DNA from: Allocoprococcus comes | GTDB lineage: Bacteria > Bacillota > Clostridia > Lachnospirales > Lachnospiraceae | Length of the DNA: 64,000 nt | NCBI RefSeq assembly: GCF_013300725.1 | Contig: NZ_JAAIMM010000014.1 | Span: 31,691 to 95,690 of the forward strand | Direction: 5' to 3' | Shown here: in pieces, positions 20,061 through 28,630 of the stretch | Layout: each line of letters begins with the position of its first letter | Numbering within the stretch: the first letter of the stretch is position 1 | The notes under the pieces: model-generated | What the model was told of the DNA's origin: nothing | The model's input: the letters and a program-made list of their open reading frames with translations, nothing else | Databases searched by the model: none | Translations under genes and position numbers: made by a program

Positions 20061-20821
20061 GGCTTCTCCTCTCCGCACACTGCAAGGATCTGATCTGCCA
20101 GCTTCCGGTATTCCTCTGCCATCTGGGAATCCGGTGCGTATTCCAGCAGAACCTTGCCGGCTTCTTCTGCTTCCATCACAAGTTCGCTCCGGTCAAGCCG
20201 TCCAATGATCTGCGTGTGAAAATCCCCTGCAAGCTCCTGCACCTTTTCTTCCTCTCTCGGAACCTCTCTTTTATTTAAAATAATACCGCCAAGGGAGGCA
20301 TATCCCCGGTTCTTGAAATTCTCTACTGCCATTGCAATATTGGCCCCGGCATGGATCGCCATATTTTCACCGGATGTGATGATGAATACCTGATCCGCAT
20401 AGCCCTTTCGCATCGGCATGGAAAAGCCACCGCAGACTACATCACCAAGTACATCATATAACACGATATCCGGCTGGTAGGTCTCATAAGCACCGGTTTC
20501 TTCCAGCTTCTCAAGGGCGGTGATGATCCCGCGTCCTGCACATCCAAGTCCCGGTGTCGGTCCACCTGCTTCCACACAGACCACACCTGCATAGCCAACC
20601 GTAACCATATCTTCCAGTTTCAGATTCTGTTTCTTCTGTTGGAACATTTCCAGTACGGTCGGAATCTCCTTTCCGTGCCGGAGCTGGATGGTCGAATCCG
20701 CCTTCGGATCACAGCCGATCTGCATGACCTTGTATCCTTTTTCGGCAAGTGCCACCGCAAGATTGGATACGGTTGTGGATTTTCCGATCCCGCCTTTTCC
20801 GTACACTGCTATCTTTTTCAT
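20054..20821 (-). CDS. NifH-like nitrogenase reductase (iron protein), set 1
   Basis: 255 residues. The P-loop GKGGIGKST is at residues 9-17. The two cysteines that hold the shared [4Fe-4S] cluster are present in 'GLGCAGRG' and '[11 protein letters not shown]', so this should be an active ATP-dependent reductase rather than a MinD-type protein. The switch motif '[11 protein letters not shown]' is intact. It overlaps the upstream TM1266-like gene by 4 bp (ATGA) and the downstream component-1 gene by several bases, so the three are coupled. It is clearly diverged from the second NifH-like protein at 28631-29386 in its middle and C-terminal parts. Confidence 0.92.
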   Translation of the reverse strand: MKKIAVYGKGGIGKSTTVSNLAVALAEKGYKVMQIGCDPKADSTIQLRHGKEIPTVLEMFQQKKQNLKLEDMVTVGYAGVVCVEAGGPTPGLGCAGRGIITALEKLEETGAYETYQPDIVLYDVLGDVVCGGFSMPMRKGYADQVFIITSGENMAIHAGANIAMAVENFKNRGYASLGGIILNKREVPREEEKVQELAGDFHTQIIGRLDRSELVMEAEEAGKVLLEYAPDSQMAEEYRKLADQILAVCGEEKPC

Positions 20822-21090
20822 TCCGCTTTTTCCTCCGCTTTCGTAATGACGTTCGAGTACGCCGTTTTTGTGGATACCCCATTCAGACGCCCGATCTTAC
20901 CAGACAGGGCACTGATCGTATCCTGCGGTGCATCAATGGCAATACTGATGATGTTGATTCCCCTCTGACGATATGGAATTCCCATTCTTCCAATGATATA
21001 CTCTCCTGCTTCATGCAGGTAATGGTTCAGTTCCTCAATCGCGGCAGGATTCTCCACAATGATCGAAATGACTGCTACCCTGGTGTCCAT
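20818..21090 (-). CDS. TM1266-family small regulator (ACT/NikR-C-like fold)
   Basis: 90 residues starting MDTRVAVISIIVEN at 21090, with GGAGA about 7 bases upstream. The features 'LNHYLHEAGEYIIGRMGIPY' and 'GINIISIAIDAPQDTISALSGKIGRLNGVSTKTAYS' match the TM1266 family, usually found in operons for [FeFe]-hydrogenase maturation (hydE, hydF, hydG) and annotated as a putative regulator of that system. Here it is joined to nitrogenase-like genes by a 4-bp overlap with the NifH-like start. It lacks a DNA-binding motif, so it may act as a ligand-sensing or allosteric protein. Confidence 0.85.
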   Translation of the reverse strand: MDTRVAVISIIVENPAAIEELNHYLHEAGEYIIGRMGIPYRQRGINIISIAIDAPQDTISALSGKIGRLNGVSTKTAYSNVITKAEEKAE

Positions 21091-21192
21091 GAAAATGTCT
21101 CCTTTCTTTTCTGAAATGTCAGGTCGATTCTTTTTTTGAAATGCCAGCTCGATTCCGCTTCGCTTCATCTCACTGTATGGCATCCGCCATAT

Positions 21193-21257
21193 GGAGGGTA
21201 AAAAATGCAAGCGCTTATACAAGCGAGCTTGTAACACGCCTGCACTTTTTACCCTCC
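21193..21257. repeat. Long intergenic palindrome between hypE and the TM1266-like gene
   Basis: Arms 21193-21209 and 21241-21257 are 17 bp each with one mismatch (GGAGGGTAAAAAATGCA against TGCACTTTTTACCCTCC). The 31-bp loop holds a second small hairpin, ACAAGC-GA-GCTTGT. It lies about 100 bp before the TM1266-like start and 14 bp after the hypE stop. It could be an attenuator or processing site setting the level of the downstream set, or a mobile palindromic unit. There is no clear T-run after it. Confidence 0.7.
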
Positions 21258-21271
21258 GCATTTCAGATTGT

Positions 21272-22291
21272 TTAGCATATCCGGGGAAGCAGCTCTCCGC
21301 CCGGCTGTGGCAGAAGTGCCTGCGTTCCGATTTCTGTAGTCATAACAACTTTGCCCGGCTGCTCTGCCGTCACTTCTCCGATGATCGCTGCATTCTGTGA
21401 GTACGGGCATTTGTGCAGGGCTTCTACGATTTTTTCTGCCTCTGCTTTCGGTGCCATGATAACCATTCTTCCCTCGCATGCAAGATAAAGTGGCTCCAGA
21501 CCGAGCATTCCACAAACTCCCTTCACTTCCGGTGCAACCGGAACTTTTTCAGCATCCAGACGGATTCCAACATTACTCTGTCCTGCAATCTCATAGAGTA
21601 CCGTTCCAACTCCGCCTCTTGTCGCATCGCGGATCACATGCAGGTCATGGGTTGCATGCATCACTTCTTCTACGGTATGCCACAGTGGTGCGCAGTCACT
21701 GGTCACATCAGCTTCGATTCCGAAGTCTTCTCTTGCAAGGAGGATCGTGCATCCGTGGCGTCCCACATCTCCGGTTACGATAATTGCATCTCCCGGCTGT
21801 GCCAGTTCTCCTCCGACTTTTACGCCGTCCTCGATCTGTCCCATTCCGGTTGTTGTGATAAATACACCGTCTACCTGTCCTTTTCCTGCTACCTTGGTAT
21901 CTCCGGATACAATGCGGACACCGGCTTCTTTTGCTGTTTTCTCCATGGCTGCTGCAATTTCTTCCAGTTTTTCCATCGGGAATCCTTCTTCAATGACGAA
22001 TGCGCAGGTCAGATAAAGCGGTTTTGCTCCCATGCATGCCAGATCGTTGACGGTACCACAGATGGAAAGCTTTCCGATATTTCCGCCCGGGAAAAATGCA
22101 GGCGATACGATAAATCCATCTGTGGATACTGCCATCTTTCCGACCGGAGGTACAAGAACTGCTGCATCATCTGCAGTCAGATCCGGATTGGCAAAATGTG
22201 CTGCAAATACTTTATCGATCAGCTCTGAAGTCTGCTTTCCGCCGGCTCCGTGTGCCATGGTTACTGTCTGGGTTTCTATTTTATTTTCCAT
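21272..22291 (-). CDS. hypE: Hydrogenase maturation factor HypE (carbamoyl dehydratase)
   Basis: 339 residues, normal length. HypE accepts a carbamoyl group from HypF on its C-terminal cysteine and dehydrates it with ATP to a thiocyanate, the source of CN ligands for Fe(CN)2CO. The start 'MAHGAGGKQTSELI' and the PurM/ThiL-type ATP-binding segments are present. The C terminus is exactly PRIC, the required carrier cysteine, so the enzyme should be active. It is followed by the palindrome and the second nitrogenase-like set. A 99-bp gap separates it from hypD and contains a 16-bp direct repeat. Confidence 0.95.
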   Translation of the reverse strand: MENKIETQTVTMAHGAGGKQTSELIDKVFAAHFANPDLTADDAAVLVPPVGKMAVSTDGFIVSPAFFPGGNIGKLSICGTVNDLACMGAKPLYLTCAFVIEEGFPMEKLEEIAAAMEKTAKEAGVRIVSGDTKVAGKGQVDGVFITTTGMGQIEDGVKVGGELAQPGDAIIVTGDVGRHGCTILLAREDFGIEADVTSDCAPLWHTVEEVMHATHDLHVIRDATRGGVGTVLYEIAGQSNVGIRLDAEKVPVAPEVKGVCGMLGLEPLYLACEGRMVIMAPKAEAEKIVEALHKCPYSQNAAIIGEVTAEQPGKVVMTTEIGTQALLPQPGGELLPRIC

Positions 22292-22328
22292 TTTAAAATT
22301 CCTTCTCTCTTAGTTGTTTCCGCATATA

Positions 22329-22384
22329 TGATACCGGATTGTTCCGGTGTTCCATTCCTTCTTTTCCCTGATACCGGATTGTTC
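22329..22384. repeat. Two 16-bp direct repeats between hypD and hypE
   Basis: TGATACCGGATTGTTC occurs at 22329-22344 and again at 22369-22384, 40 bp apart (start to start), in the short hypD-hypE gap. The spacing is near four helical turns, which would suit a DNA-binding protein; alternatively it is a small local duplication. No known operator matches. Confidence 0.45.
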
Positions 22385-22390
22385 TGACTT

Positions 22391-23443
22391 TTATCCCCTG
22401 GTATCATACATGAAATAAGCCGAACATGCGCCCTCGCCGGATACCATGCAGGCTCCTACCGGGTGCTGTGGTGTACATACCTTGCCAAATACCTTGCAGT
22501 CGGACGGTTTGCATTTTCCCTGCAGTACATCTCCGCAGCGGCATGCCGGATTTGCTTTTCCTTCGATCTTTGGCATATTGTATTTCTTTCTTGCATCAAA
22601 AGCTTCCCATTCTTCTCTCAGCTGCATGCCAGATCCCGGAATAATTCCAAGACCTCTCCACTCGCTGTCGCAGCCTTCCATCAGTTCATCTACCAGTCTC
22701 TGTGCCTCACGGCTTCCTTCTCTGGTGACAACTCTCGGATAGCAGTTTACGAAGAACGGCTTTCCTTCCTGAAAACGCACCAGAGCAACCGCAAGTGCGG
22801 TAAGCAGTTCTTTTGCGGTAAATCCGGCTACCACTCCGCTGACACCTTCTTCTGTCAGCTGTTCACAGAGTTCGGTCCCTGTGATTGCATTGACATGGCC
22901 CGGATATAAGAATACATCGGCACTTCCTTTGAGTGCCTCATAAGCTCCCGGCATAGTCTTATTGGCAACCAGAAGGGAATAATTGGAAATCCCATCTTCC
23001 TTTGCCTGTTTAACCGAAAGACATCCAGCCGGTGTGGTTGTCTCAAATCCAACTGACAGGAATGTCACCTGTTCTTCCGGATGCTCTTTGGCGTATTTTT
23101 CAGCATCTGCCGGGGAGTAGACGATATGGATCTTTGCACCTTTTTCTCTGGCTCCGGCAAGGCTCATCTGGCTTCCCGGTACGCGGACCAGATCGCCGAA
23201 GGTACAGATCGTCACATTTTTCTCTAATGCCAGATAAATTGCTTCATCGATAAAACTGACCGGTGTCACGCAGACCGGACATCCCGGTCCCGAGATCAGT
23301 TCTACCTGCTTTGGCAAAAGTTTCCTGATCCCCAGACGGAAAATCTCATGGGTATGGGTTCCACAAACTTCCATGATCCGCACTGATGGTCCGTCATAAT
23401 TTTCTATGATCTCTCTGGCTGTTCGTTTCTTCTGTTCTTCCAT
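22391..23443 (-). CDS. hypD: Hydrogenase maturation protein HypD
   Basis: 350 residues. HypD carries a [4Fe-4S] cluster and, with HypC, is the scaffold on which Fe(CN)2CO is built. Visible motifs are 'MEVCGTHTHEIFR' with the conserved cysteine, 'SGPGCPVCVTP' with the redox CxxC, and a cysteine cluster in 'NPACRCGDVLQGKCKPSDCKVFG' (about residues 300-325) that binds the Fe-S cluster. The final part 'GACMVSGEGACSAYFMYD' is also typical. Its start shares one base with the hypC stop, so HypC and HypD are translationally coupled, as expected for a stable complex. Confidence 0.96.
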   Translation of the reverse strand: MEEQKKRTAREIIENYDGPSVRIMEVCGTHTHEIFRLGIRKLLPKQVELISGPGCPVCVTPVSFIDEAIYLALEKNVTICTFGDLVRVPGSQMSLAGAREKGAKIHIVYSPADAEKYAKEHPEEQVTFLSVGFETTTPAGCLSVKQAKEDGISNYSLLVANKTMPGAYEALKGSADVFLYPGHVNAITGTELCEQLTEEGVSGVVAGFTAKELLTALAVALVRFQEGKPFFVNCYPRVVTREGSREAQRLVDELMEGCDSEWRGLGIIPGSGMQLREEWEAFDARKKYNMPKIEGKANPACRCGDVLQGKCKPSDCKVFGKVCTPQHPVGACMVSGEGACSAYFMYDTRG

Positions 23444-23652
23444 TACAGCAGTTCCTCCATAAGCTGATCGGTCTCGCTTTCATCCTCATCGGTGATCTTT
23501 GCGATCGCAACTCCGGCGTGAACCATGACGTAATCGCCCGGTTCCAGATTTTCCAGGAGCTGGGATGAGACCTCTCTTTTTGCACCGCCTGCATCAACGA
23601 CAGCGGTTCCGTTACTGATTTTTACAACTTTTGCTGATAATCCGACACACAT
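23443..23652 (-). CDS. hypC: Hydrogenase maturation chaperone HypC
   Basis: 69 residues from the ATG at 23652, with GGAGG about 7 bases upstream. The product begins MCVG; cysteine 2 is the residue that holds the iron with HypD and later binds the target protein. The segment 'LEPGDYVMVHAGVAIAKI' is the conserved core of the OB-fold. A longer reading from 23763 has no family support and runs through the hairpin upstream. HypC normally delivers the iron unit to a hydrogenase large subunit; no such subunit is in this window, so its client here is unknown. Confidence 0.94.
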   Translation of the reverse strand: MCVGLSAKVVKISNGTAVVDAGGAKREVSSQLLENLEPGDYVMVHAGVAIAKITDEDESETDQLMEELL

Positions 23653-23686
23653 GTGGGTAATTCCTCCTTTTTTTGGGGAAGGGACG

Positions 23687-23779
23687 CAGGGAGTGAAAAC
23701 AATTGGGACCGGCTGCAGTTTCCAAGAGAACGCTCGGGCTCCTGCAAATGCAGCCGGTCCCAATTGTTTTCTCTCCCTG
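23687..23779. repeat. Long hairpin element upstream of hypC
   Basis: Arms 23687-23717 and 23749-23779 pair over about 30 bp with one or two irregular positions; the inner part has a perfect 23-bp match (GAAAACAATTGGGACC... against its complement). The 31-base loop has its own short GC-rich pairing. The outer flanks GACGCAG on the left and CTGCTGG on the right also bound the element at 37.5 kb, although the cores differ. It ends about 35 bp before the hypC start and could form a strong RNA hairpin in its leader or be a palindromic mobile unit. Confidence 0.75.
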
Positions 23780-23815
23780 CTGGCGCTTCCTAAAATTTAA
23801 CGTGTTGACAAAGGG

Positions 23816-23849
23816 GGAATTGACAAGGCAGTGCCTTGTTGTCAATTCC
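23816..23849 (-). terminator. Hairpin after hypF, possible partial terminator
   Basis: On the minus strand GGAATTGACAACAAGGCA (23849-23832) pairs with TGCCTTGTCAATTCC (23830-23816), a 15-bp stem with a 3-base bulge and almost no loop. It is followed by CCCTTTG, a weak T-run. It lies 120 bp after the hypF stop. Together with the long hairpin it fills the 319-bp hypF-hypC gap; the rest of that gap is AT-rich with no gene. It may lower hypCDE expression relative to hypF. Confidence 0.45.
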
Positions 23850-23971
23850 TGATTTGCTTGTCTCTGGTGGTCCTTTTCCTCTTTTATTTGTAAGTTCTAA
23901 TAGCTTTAGATTAACTTTGTTTAAAATTTTTTATGTCTGATTTTAATTTTCTAAATCTATAAAGTCTGGTT

Positions 23972-26302
23972 TTACTTTATCTCATGCTTCTGTAAATATG
24001 CCATTGCGTAGGCTGCCTGACCGAGTGCCAGTCCTCCGTCGTTTGGTGGAATGAGGTGATGGTGCAGGGTGATGAGGCCTTGCTTAACCAGACCTTCTTC
24101 TACCAGACGTAGTAGTAAGCGGTTCTGGAAAACGCCGCCGCTTAGGGCAACTTTCCGGATTCCGGTCTGATGACTTGCTGTGAGGGCTGCGGATATGATC
24201 TGTCTTGCAAGTTCCTGATGGAACTGGTATGCCAGTTTTCCGGCGTCTTCTCCGGCAAGTCGTTTCTCGGCGAGGTTTTTGACTAATTCGCCGGTATTTA
24301 AAATCAGGCGGTCTTCCGCCGTTTCTGTAAATGACTTAAGCATGAGGGGGGTGTATGGCTGCTGCATTGTTTTCTCGTAAGCTTCTGCCGCGAACTCTAA
24401 TGCCGTAGATGCTTCTCCCTCGAAAGTAGATTTTTTCCGGATTCCGAGGATCGCGCTGACTCCGTCGAAAAGGCGGCCGGCACTGGTAGAAAGAACAGCA
24501 TTCAGATGCCGCCCGGTCATTGTCACCAGCACTTTTGCTTCCGCTTCGGTACAAAGCTCCAGCTTTTTCATCCATTCGATCGTTTTTTCTTTATCTTTCA
24601 GTTCTCCATAAAGAAGAGCTCCGGCAATTCGCCAGCCTTCCTTTGCGGATGCATCTCCTCCCACCTGCCAGAAGGGTTTGATGCTTCCGAGTCTTTCAAA
24701 TCCATCGTAATCAGCACGGAGGATTTCTCCACCCCAGATGGTCCCATCCGTTCCATAGCCGGTTCCGTCAAAGGAAACGCCGATCACCGGATCTTCACAG
24801 TCATTTTCCGCCATGCAGGACAGGATATGTGCAAAATGATGCTGTACCTTCAGGACAGGAAGTCCAAGTTCTTCAGCAACGACTGTCGCATTGTATTTCG
24901 GATGCAGATCACACGCCACAACCTTTGGTTCTGCCTCCAGAAGCGTTTCCAGTCTGCCGATCGTTTCTGTCAAAGCCTGCACGGTACGCAGATCTTCCAG
25001 ATCTCCAACGTAAGGGGACTGATAAAATCTGCTATCTACGCCAATACAGAACGTATTTTTCAGTTCTCCTCCAGTAGCAAGCACCTGGCCTTTCCACGGC
25101 ATCTGAACCATGGTCGGAAGTGGTGCGTAACCCCTGGATCTGCGGATCATATATGGCTCATTTTTATAAAAATCCATCACCGAATCATCGGCACGGATCC
25201 GGATCTTCCGGTTATGGGAAAGCATACAGTCACACAGATGGGAAAGCTCCTGAATGGCTTCTTTATCCTCCCTGCAGATTGGTGCACCGGATGTGTTCCC
25301 ACTGGTCATAACCAGAAGAGAAGGCATCTGGATTCCATCATCATAGGCGAAGATCAGAAGCTGCACCGGAGCATAAGGCAGCATCACACCAACCTTTGGA
25401 TTGCCCGGTGCAATACTTTCGCAAAGCGTTTCTTTTCCGTCTTCTTTTTTGTCCAGAAGCAGGATCGGCTTTTGATGTCCGGTCAGGATCTTTTCCTGTT
25501 CTTCACTGACCAGGCATTCTCTTTTCACCGACTCCAGATCTTTCGCCATGACTGCAAATGGCTTCGCCGGACGCTTTTTGAGTTCCCGAAGCCGTCTCAC
25601 CGTTTTTTCATTTGTTGCATCACAACACAGATGGAAGCCTCCGATTCCCTTGATCGCTACAATGCCTCCTTCTGCGATGATCCGTCTGGTATAAATGATC
25701 GCATCCCGCCCGCGTTCTTCTCTTCCGATCAGATAGACCTCCGGTCCGCACTCATTACAGCAGACCGGCTGTGCATCGTATCTCCGGGTCGCCGGATCAT
25801 AATATTCTTTTGCGCAATCCGGACACATCGGAAATTCTTTCATGCTGGTGCGCTCCCGGTCATACGGAAGGGCATCCAGGATCGTAAGTCTGGGACCACA
25901 GCAGGTACAGTTGATAAATGGATGCAGATACCTGCGGTTCTTTGGATCAAACATTTCTTCTTTGCACTCATCACAAATTGCAATGTCCGGTGAGACAAAA
26001 ATCTCTCCTTTCGTCTTTTCACTTTCAATGATCGCAAACTCCGGAAAGTCTTCTGCTTCTTCTACCGGCTCAATATTCATTTTCAAAATTGCTGCCCGCT
26101 TCGGCGGCTTATTCTCAATATCCGAGATAAATCCATCCACTGCCTCTTCCGGTCCCTGCGCAAAGATTTCCACATACGGACCTTTATTGGACACGCTGCC
26201 CCGGATCTGATACGTAGCCGCATGCCTGCTCACAGTCGGACGAAATCCTACACCCTGTACGATTCCATAGACGCGGATCTGTTTTGTCACTTCATTTTTC
26301 AT
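23972..26302 (-). CDS. hypF: Carbamoyltransferase HypF
   Basis: 776 residues, full length. HypF makes carbamoyl-AMP from carbamoyl phosphate and passes the carbamoyl group to HypE. The domains run in the standard order. First is an acylphosphatase-like domain (about residues 5-92; 'VYGIVQGVGFRPTV'). Next come zinc-finger-like CxxC pairs ('CDECKEEM', 'CTCCGPR', 'CPDCAKEYYDP', 'CCNECGPE'; about 108-190). The YrdC-like domain follows ('GIGGFHLCCDATN', about 200-390), and last the Kae1-like domain with 'HHFAHILSC' and 'GVSFDGTGYGTDGTIWGGE'. The ATG immediately follows the stop of the nitrogenase-like gene upstream (TAGATG), which ties HypF to the first nitrogenase-like set in one transcript. Confidence 0.96.
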   Translation of the reverse strand: MKNEVTKQIRVYGIVQGVGFRPTVSRHAATYQIRGSVSNKGPYVEIFAQGPEEAVDGFISDIENKPPKRAAILKMNIEPVEEAEDFPEFAIIESEKTKGEIFVSPDIAICDECKEEMFDPKNRRYLHPFINCTCCGPRLTILDALPYDRERTSMKEFPMCPDCAKEYYDPATRRYDAQPVCCNECGPEVYLIGREERGRDAIIYTRRIIAEGGIVAIKGIGGFHLCCDATNEKTVRRLRELKKRPAKPFAVMAKDLESVKRECLVSEEQEKILTGHQKPILLLDKKEDGKETLCESIAPGNPKVGVMLPYAPVQLLIFAYDDGIQMPSLLVMTSGNTSGAPICREDKEAIQELSHLCDCMLSHNRKIRIRADDSVMDFYKNEPYMIRRSRGYAPLPTMVQMPWKGQVLATGGELKNTFCIGVDSRFYQSPYVGDLEDLRTVQALTETIGRLETLLEAEPKVVACDLHPKYNATVVAEELGLPVLKVQHHFAHILSCMAENDCEDPVIGVSFDGTGYGTDGTIWGGEILRADYDGFERLGSIKPFWQVGGDASAKEGWRIAGALLYGELKDKEKTIEWMKKLELCTEAEAKVLVTMTGRHLNAVLSTSAGRLFDGVSAILGIRKKSTFEGEASTALEFAAEAYEKTMQQPYTPLMLKSFTETAEDRLILNTGELVKNLAEKRLAGEDAGKLAYQFHQELARQIISAALTASHQTGIRKVALSGGVFQNRLLLRLVEEGLVKQGLITLHHHLIPPNDGGLALGQAAYAMAYLQKHEIK

Positions 26303-27343
26303 CTATTCACACAGTCTCCCTGACACTGCAAAATGTCTTGTATTTACGAAGGTTCCCTGAAAATCCGGAACCATTTTTTCCATACATGCATCTGCGAAAA
26401 TGATATCAAATCCACCATTTTTTACAAGATCAATGTAATCATCTTCCTCGCGGAAAGACACGTCCTGCGGACAGGCAAGCTCTTTCTTCATCATAAACCA
26501 GGTTGCTGTCTGCACTTTTGCAGAAGCATCTCTGCGCAGGATTTCCTGCCGGATTGCTTCCGCCATCACCTGCTGGTGTACCACAAGGATCTTCTTCCCC
26601 TCATAGTCCAGATCCGGAACCAGTTCTTTTACTGCGGGATAATCCGTCTCATATGGCGTCCCGAAAGTCTTTTCCAGATATTTTGCAGCTTCCAGTGCAG
26701 CTGCAGATACGACAATATTTTTACTTACCTGCGCTGCCTTTTCTACCGCCTCAAGTCCGTCGCCCATTCCATAACAGATGGCTTCTTTTCCCTCTTTTTT
26801 CAGTTCCTCTCTTACTTTATCTGCTGCTTTCAGATCGCTTACATCCTGTGGCGTCATTCCAAGGATGCCGACTTTTTCTTCACATACCTCGTATTTTTCC
26901 TTTGCAAATACGGTAAATAATTCAAGATATGCTTTTTCTTCACCTTTATCATAAAGCTCCATTCCATCCGTATCGATAGCAAGGATCGGAAGGTCTGTCT
27001 TCTTCTCACACATACGTCTGAGTGCCCGGTAATCCGTTCCGATTACTGCAGGAACCGGAGTCCCGACAATCGCCGCAAAACCGGCGTCGATCTTCTCTGC
27101 AGCATCCGTCAGCTTCGCGACCAGACGATCATCTCTTCCAAGGATTGCATCCATATCACGAAGTCCTGCGCTGAATACTGCACTTTTCCGTTCAAACCAT
27201 CTCGGCTCATCAAATCCACAGACATTTCCCGTACATCCTCCCGCATCGCAGATGACGATGATTCCGCCAAGTTCATATAACACAGACACCGCTCCCGACT
27301 GATCCGGTGCGAATGGTGTCAGATATTTTCTAAGTCCTCTCAT
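26303..27343 (-). CDS. Nitrogenase component 1-like subunit, set 2 (short)
   Basis: 346 residues from the ATG at 27343, 1 bp after the stop of the partner gene; a longer start at 27367 would overlap that gene. The opening 'SVLYELGGIIVICDAGGC' closely parallels the short subunit of set 1 and carries three cysteines (C-DAGG-C-TGNV-C) as candidate cluster ligands. 'AIVGTPVPAVIGTDYRAL' matches 'ALAGSPIPYMNGTDFPAL' in set 1, so the two short subunits are paralogues. Its stop directly abuts the hypF start. Function beyond nitrogenase-like redox chemistry is unknown. Confidence 0.8.
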   Translation of the reverse strand: MRGLRKYLTPFAPDQSGAVSVLYELGGIIVICDAGGCTGNVCGFDEPRWFERKSAVFSAGLRDMDAILGRDDRLVAKLTDAAEKIDAGFAAIVGTPVPAVIGTDYRALRRMCEKKTDLPILAIDTDGMELYDKGEEKAYLELFTVFAKEKYEVCEEKVGILGMTPQDVSDLKAADKVREELKKEGKEAICYGMGDGLEAVEKAAQVSKNIVVSAAALEAAKYLEKTFGTPYETDYPAVKELVPDLDYEGKKILVVHQQVMAEAIRQEILRRDASAKVQTATWFMMKKELACPQDVSFREEDDYIDLVKNGGFDIIFADACMEKMVPDFQGTFVNTRHFAVSGRLCE

Positions 27344-27344
27344 G

Positions 27345-28625
27345 TTACACCTCCAAAAGGTTTTCAAACAGCCGTGTCACGCCTGCATAACCATAAGGCT
27401 GTCTGTCCTGATTCCAGACCACGTTCGGCTGTTCCGGATGATAGTATCCTGCATCCTTTCCAATGGTCATATTCACGCCGCTCTTTTCCGGATCGTAGTA
27501 CAGCATGGTCGGTTCCATGTTTGAAAAAACTTTTGTCTCCGGACTGAGCTTGGACAACTGGTTCAGGTAAATGAAGTTCTCCGCTGTCAGTGTTCCATAG
27601 ATCTCCGGCACCCGGAATCCATATTTGATCATTGCAAGTGCCATTTCAAATGGATCCCCGTTCATGCATTCGCCAATCGCAAAGCTTGCATCCGGCCGTT
27701 TTTCTTTGAATTTTGCCACGGCATCTTCTGCTTTTTTGCGGTAAGCCCCATCGGAAAATTCCACCCCAAGCACTCTCCCAAATGCCTGATACTGGCTGGC
27801 AATCTTGTCCGTCTGATAGAGCCTTCTCAGTTCAATAAATGGAATCTGCAGACGGTTGTGGAAATCCTCTGCCGCAAATCTGGCTTCCGGATGAAGTACC
27901 AGATTAAAATTTGCCTCAGACATAGTCTGATACTCTTCATAATCCTTACATCTGGAAATCTCATGAACCGTCCTGACTCCTGCGCTGCCAAGCAGATCAT
28001 ACAGCTCACACTCATCGACCAGCGGTGAGAAAAATCCAAGAAGATTAACCACATTTCCTTTTTTCTTCTTTGGCTCCAGAAGGGAGTATAAGGACTGACG
28101 TACATGCACCATCGGCGGCTTTCTTCCTTCTCTTGTAAGTGCGTACATGTAGCACGGACGAACCGGAAGTCCCGCTCTTTCTTCTGCCTTTCTGCACACA
28201 CGCTCCATATCCGTTCCCAGAAGGGCATCTACACAGGTGATACAGATCATCACAACGGATGGTCTTTTTTCACAGCATTTACAGATCTCTTCTACTGCCT
28301 TCGGGATTTTTTTCAAATGACGCCCCGTTACGATATCGGTCTCGTCCATCATCAGATAAAAAAAGCGGTTGTCATATTCCCGCATGGAGCTGATCAGGGA
28401 CGTATTTCTTCCGCAGCAGCCCGGTGCCACGATCAGCATGATCGAATCCGGTACGGCAAGTCCGGCTCTTTTTACTCCAAAGCCCTCGGCTCCCGGTGAG
28501 TTAAATGCAAGCGTTGCCGGTGAGCTGTAGATCAGATGTGTATTCGACCGAAGCTGTGCCGGGATTGCATCTCTTCCCAGTTCATTTAGTTCTTTTACGG
28601 TACAATAATATGCTTCCTTTGCCAT
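27345..28625 (-). CDS. Nitrogenase component 1-like subunit, set 2 (second subunit)
   Basis: 426 residues. Candidate cluster cysteines are in 'IVAPGCCGRN' (about residue 70) and 'ICITCVDALLGTDMERV' (about residue 130), the latter matching 'VCLHHFLGCDLERV' in the set 1 partner. Rossmann-like modules follow through to 'EIYGTLTAENFIYLNQL'. It starts 5 bp after the NifH-like stop and ends 1 bp before the short subunit. The two long subunits share a common 'AFNSPGAEG' / 'EFNSPVHGN' N-terminal motif, which supports duplication of the whole three-gene set. Confidence 0.8.
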   Translation of the reverse strand: MAKEAYYCTVKELNELGRDAIPAQLRSNTHLIYSSPATLAFNSPGAEGFGVKRAGLAVPDSIMLIVAPGCCGRNTSLISSMREYDNRFFYLMMDETDIVTGRHLKKIPKAVEEICKCCEKRPSVVMICITCVDALLGTDMERVCRKAEERAGLPVRPCYMYALTREGRKPPMVHVRQSLYSLLEPKKKKGNVVNLLGFFSPLVDECELYDLLGSAGVRTVHEISRCKDYEEYQTMSEANFNLVLHPEARFAAEDFHNRLQIPFIELRRLYQTDKIASQYQAFGRVLGVEFSDGAYRKKAEDAVAKFKEKRPDASFAIGECMNGDPFEMALAMIKYGFRVPEIYGTLTAENFIYLNQLSKLSPETKVFSNMEPTMLYYDPEKSGVNMTIGKDAGYYHPEQPNVVWNQDRQPYGYAGVTRLFENLLEV

Positions 28626-28630
28626 ACCTT

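Noticed and set aside
21413..22228. 271-codon plus-strand open frame opposite hypE
   Set aside because: Antisense to intact hypE; cysteine/histidine-rich low-quality composition typical of shadow frames.
23652..23763. Longer N terminus for HypC reading through the upstream hairpin
   Set aside because: HypC needs cysteine at position 2 (MCVG), and the extra 37 codons are hairpin sequence without family similarity.
24506..25993. 495-codon plus-strand open frame opposite hypF
   Set aside because: It is antisense to a fully conserved HypF, has no ribosome site and no recognisable domains; a shadow of codon bias.
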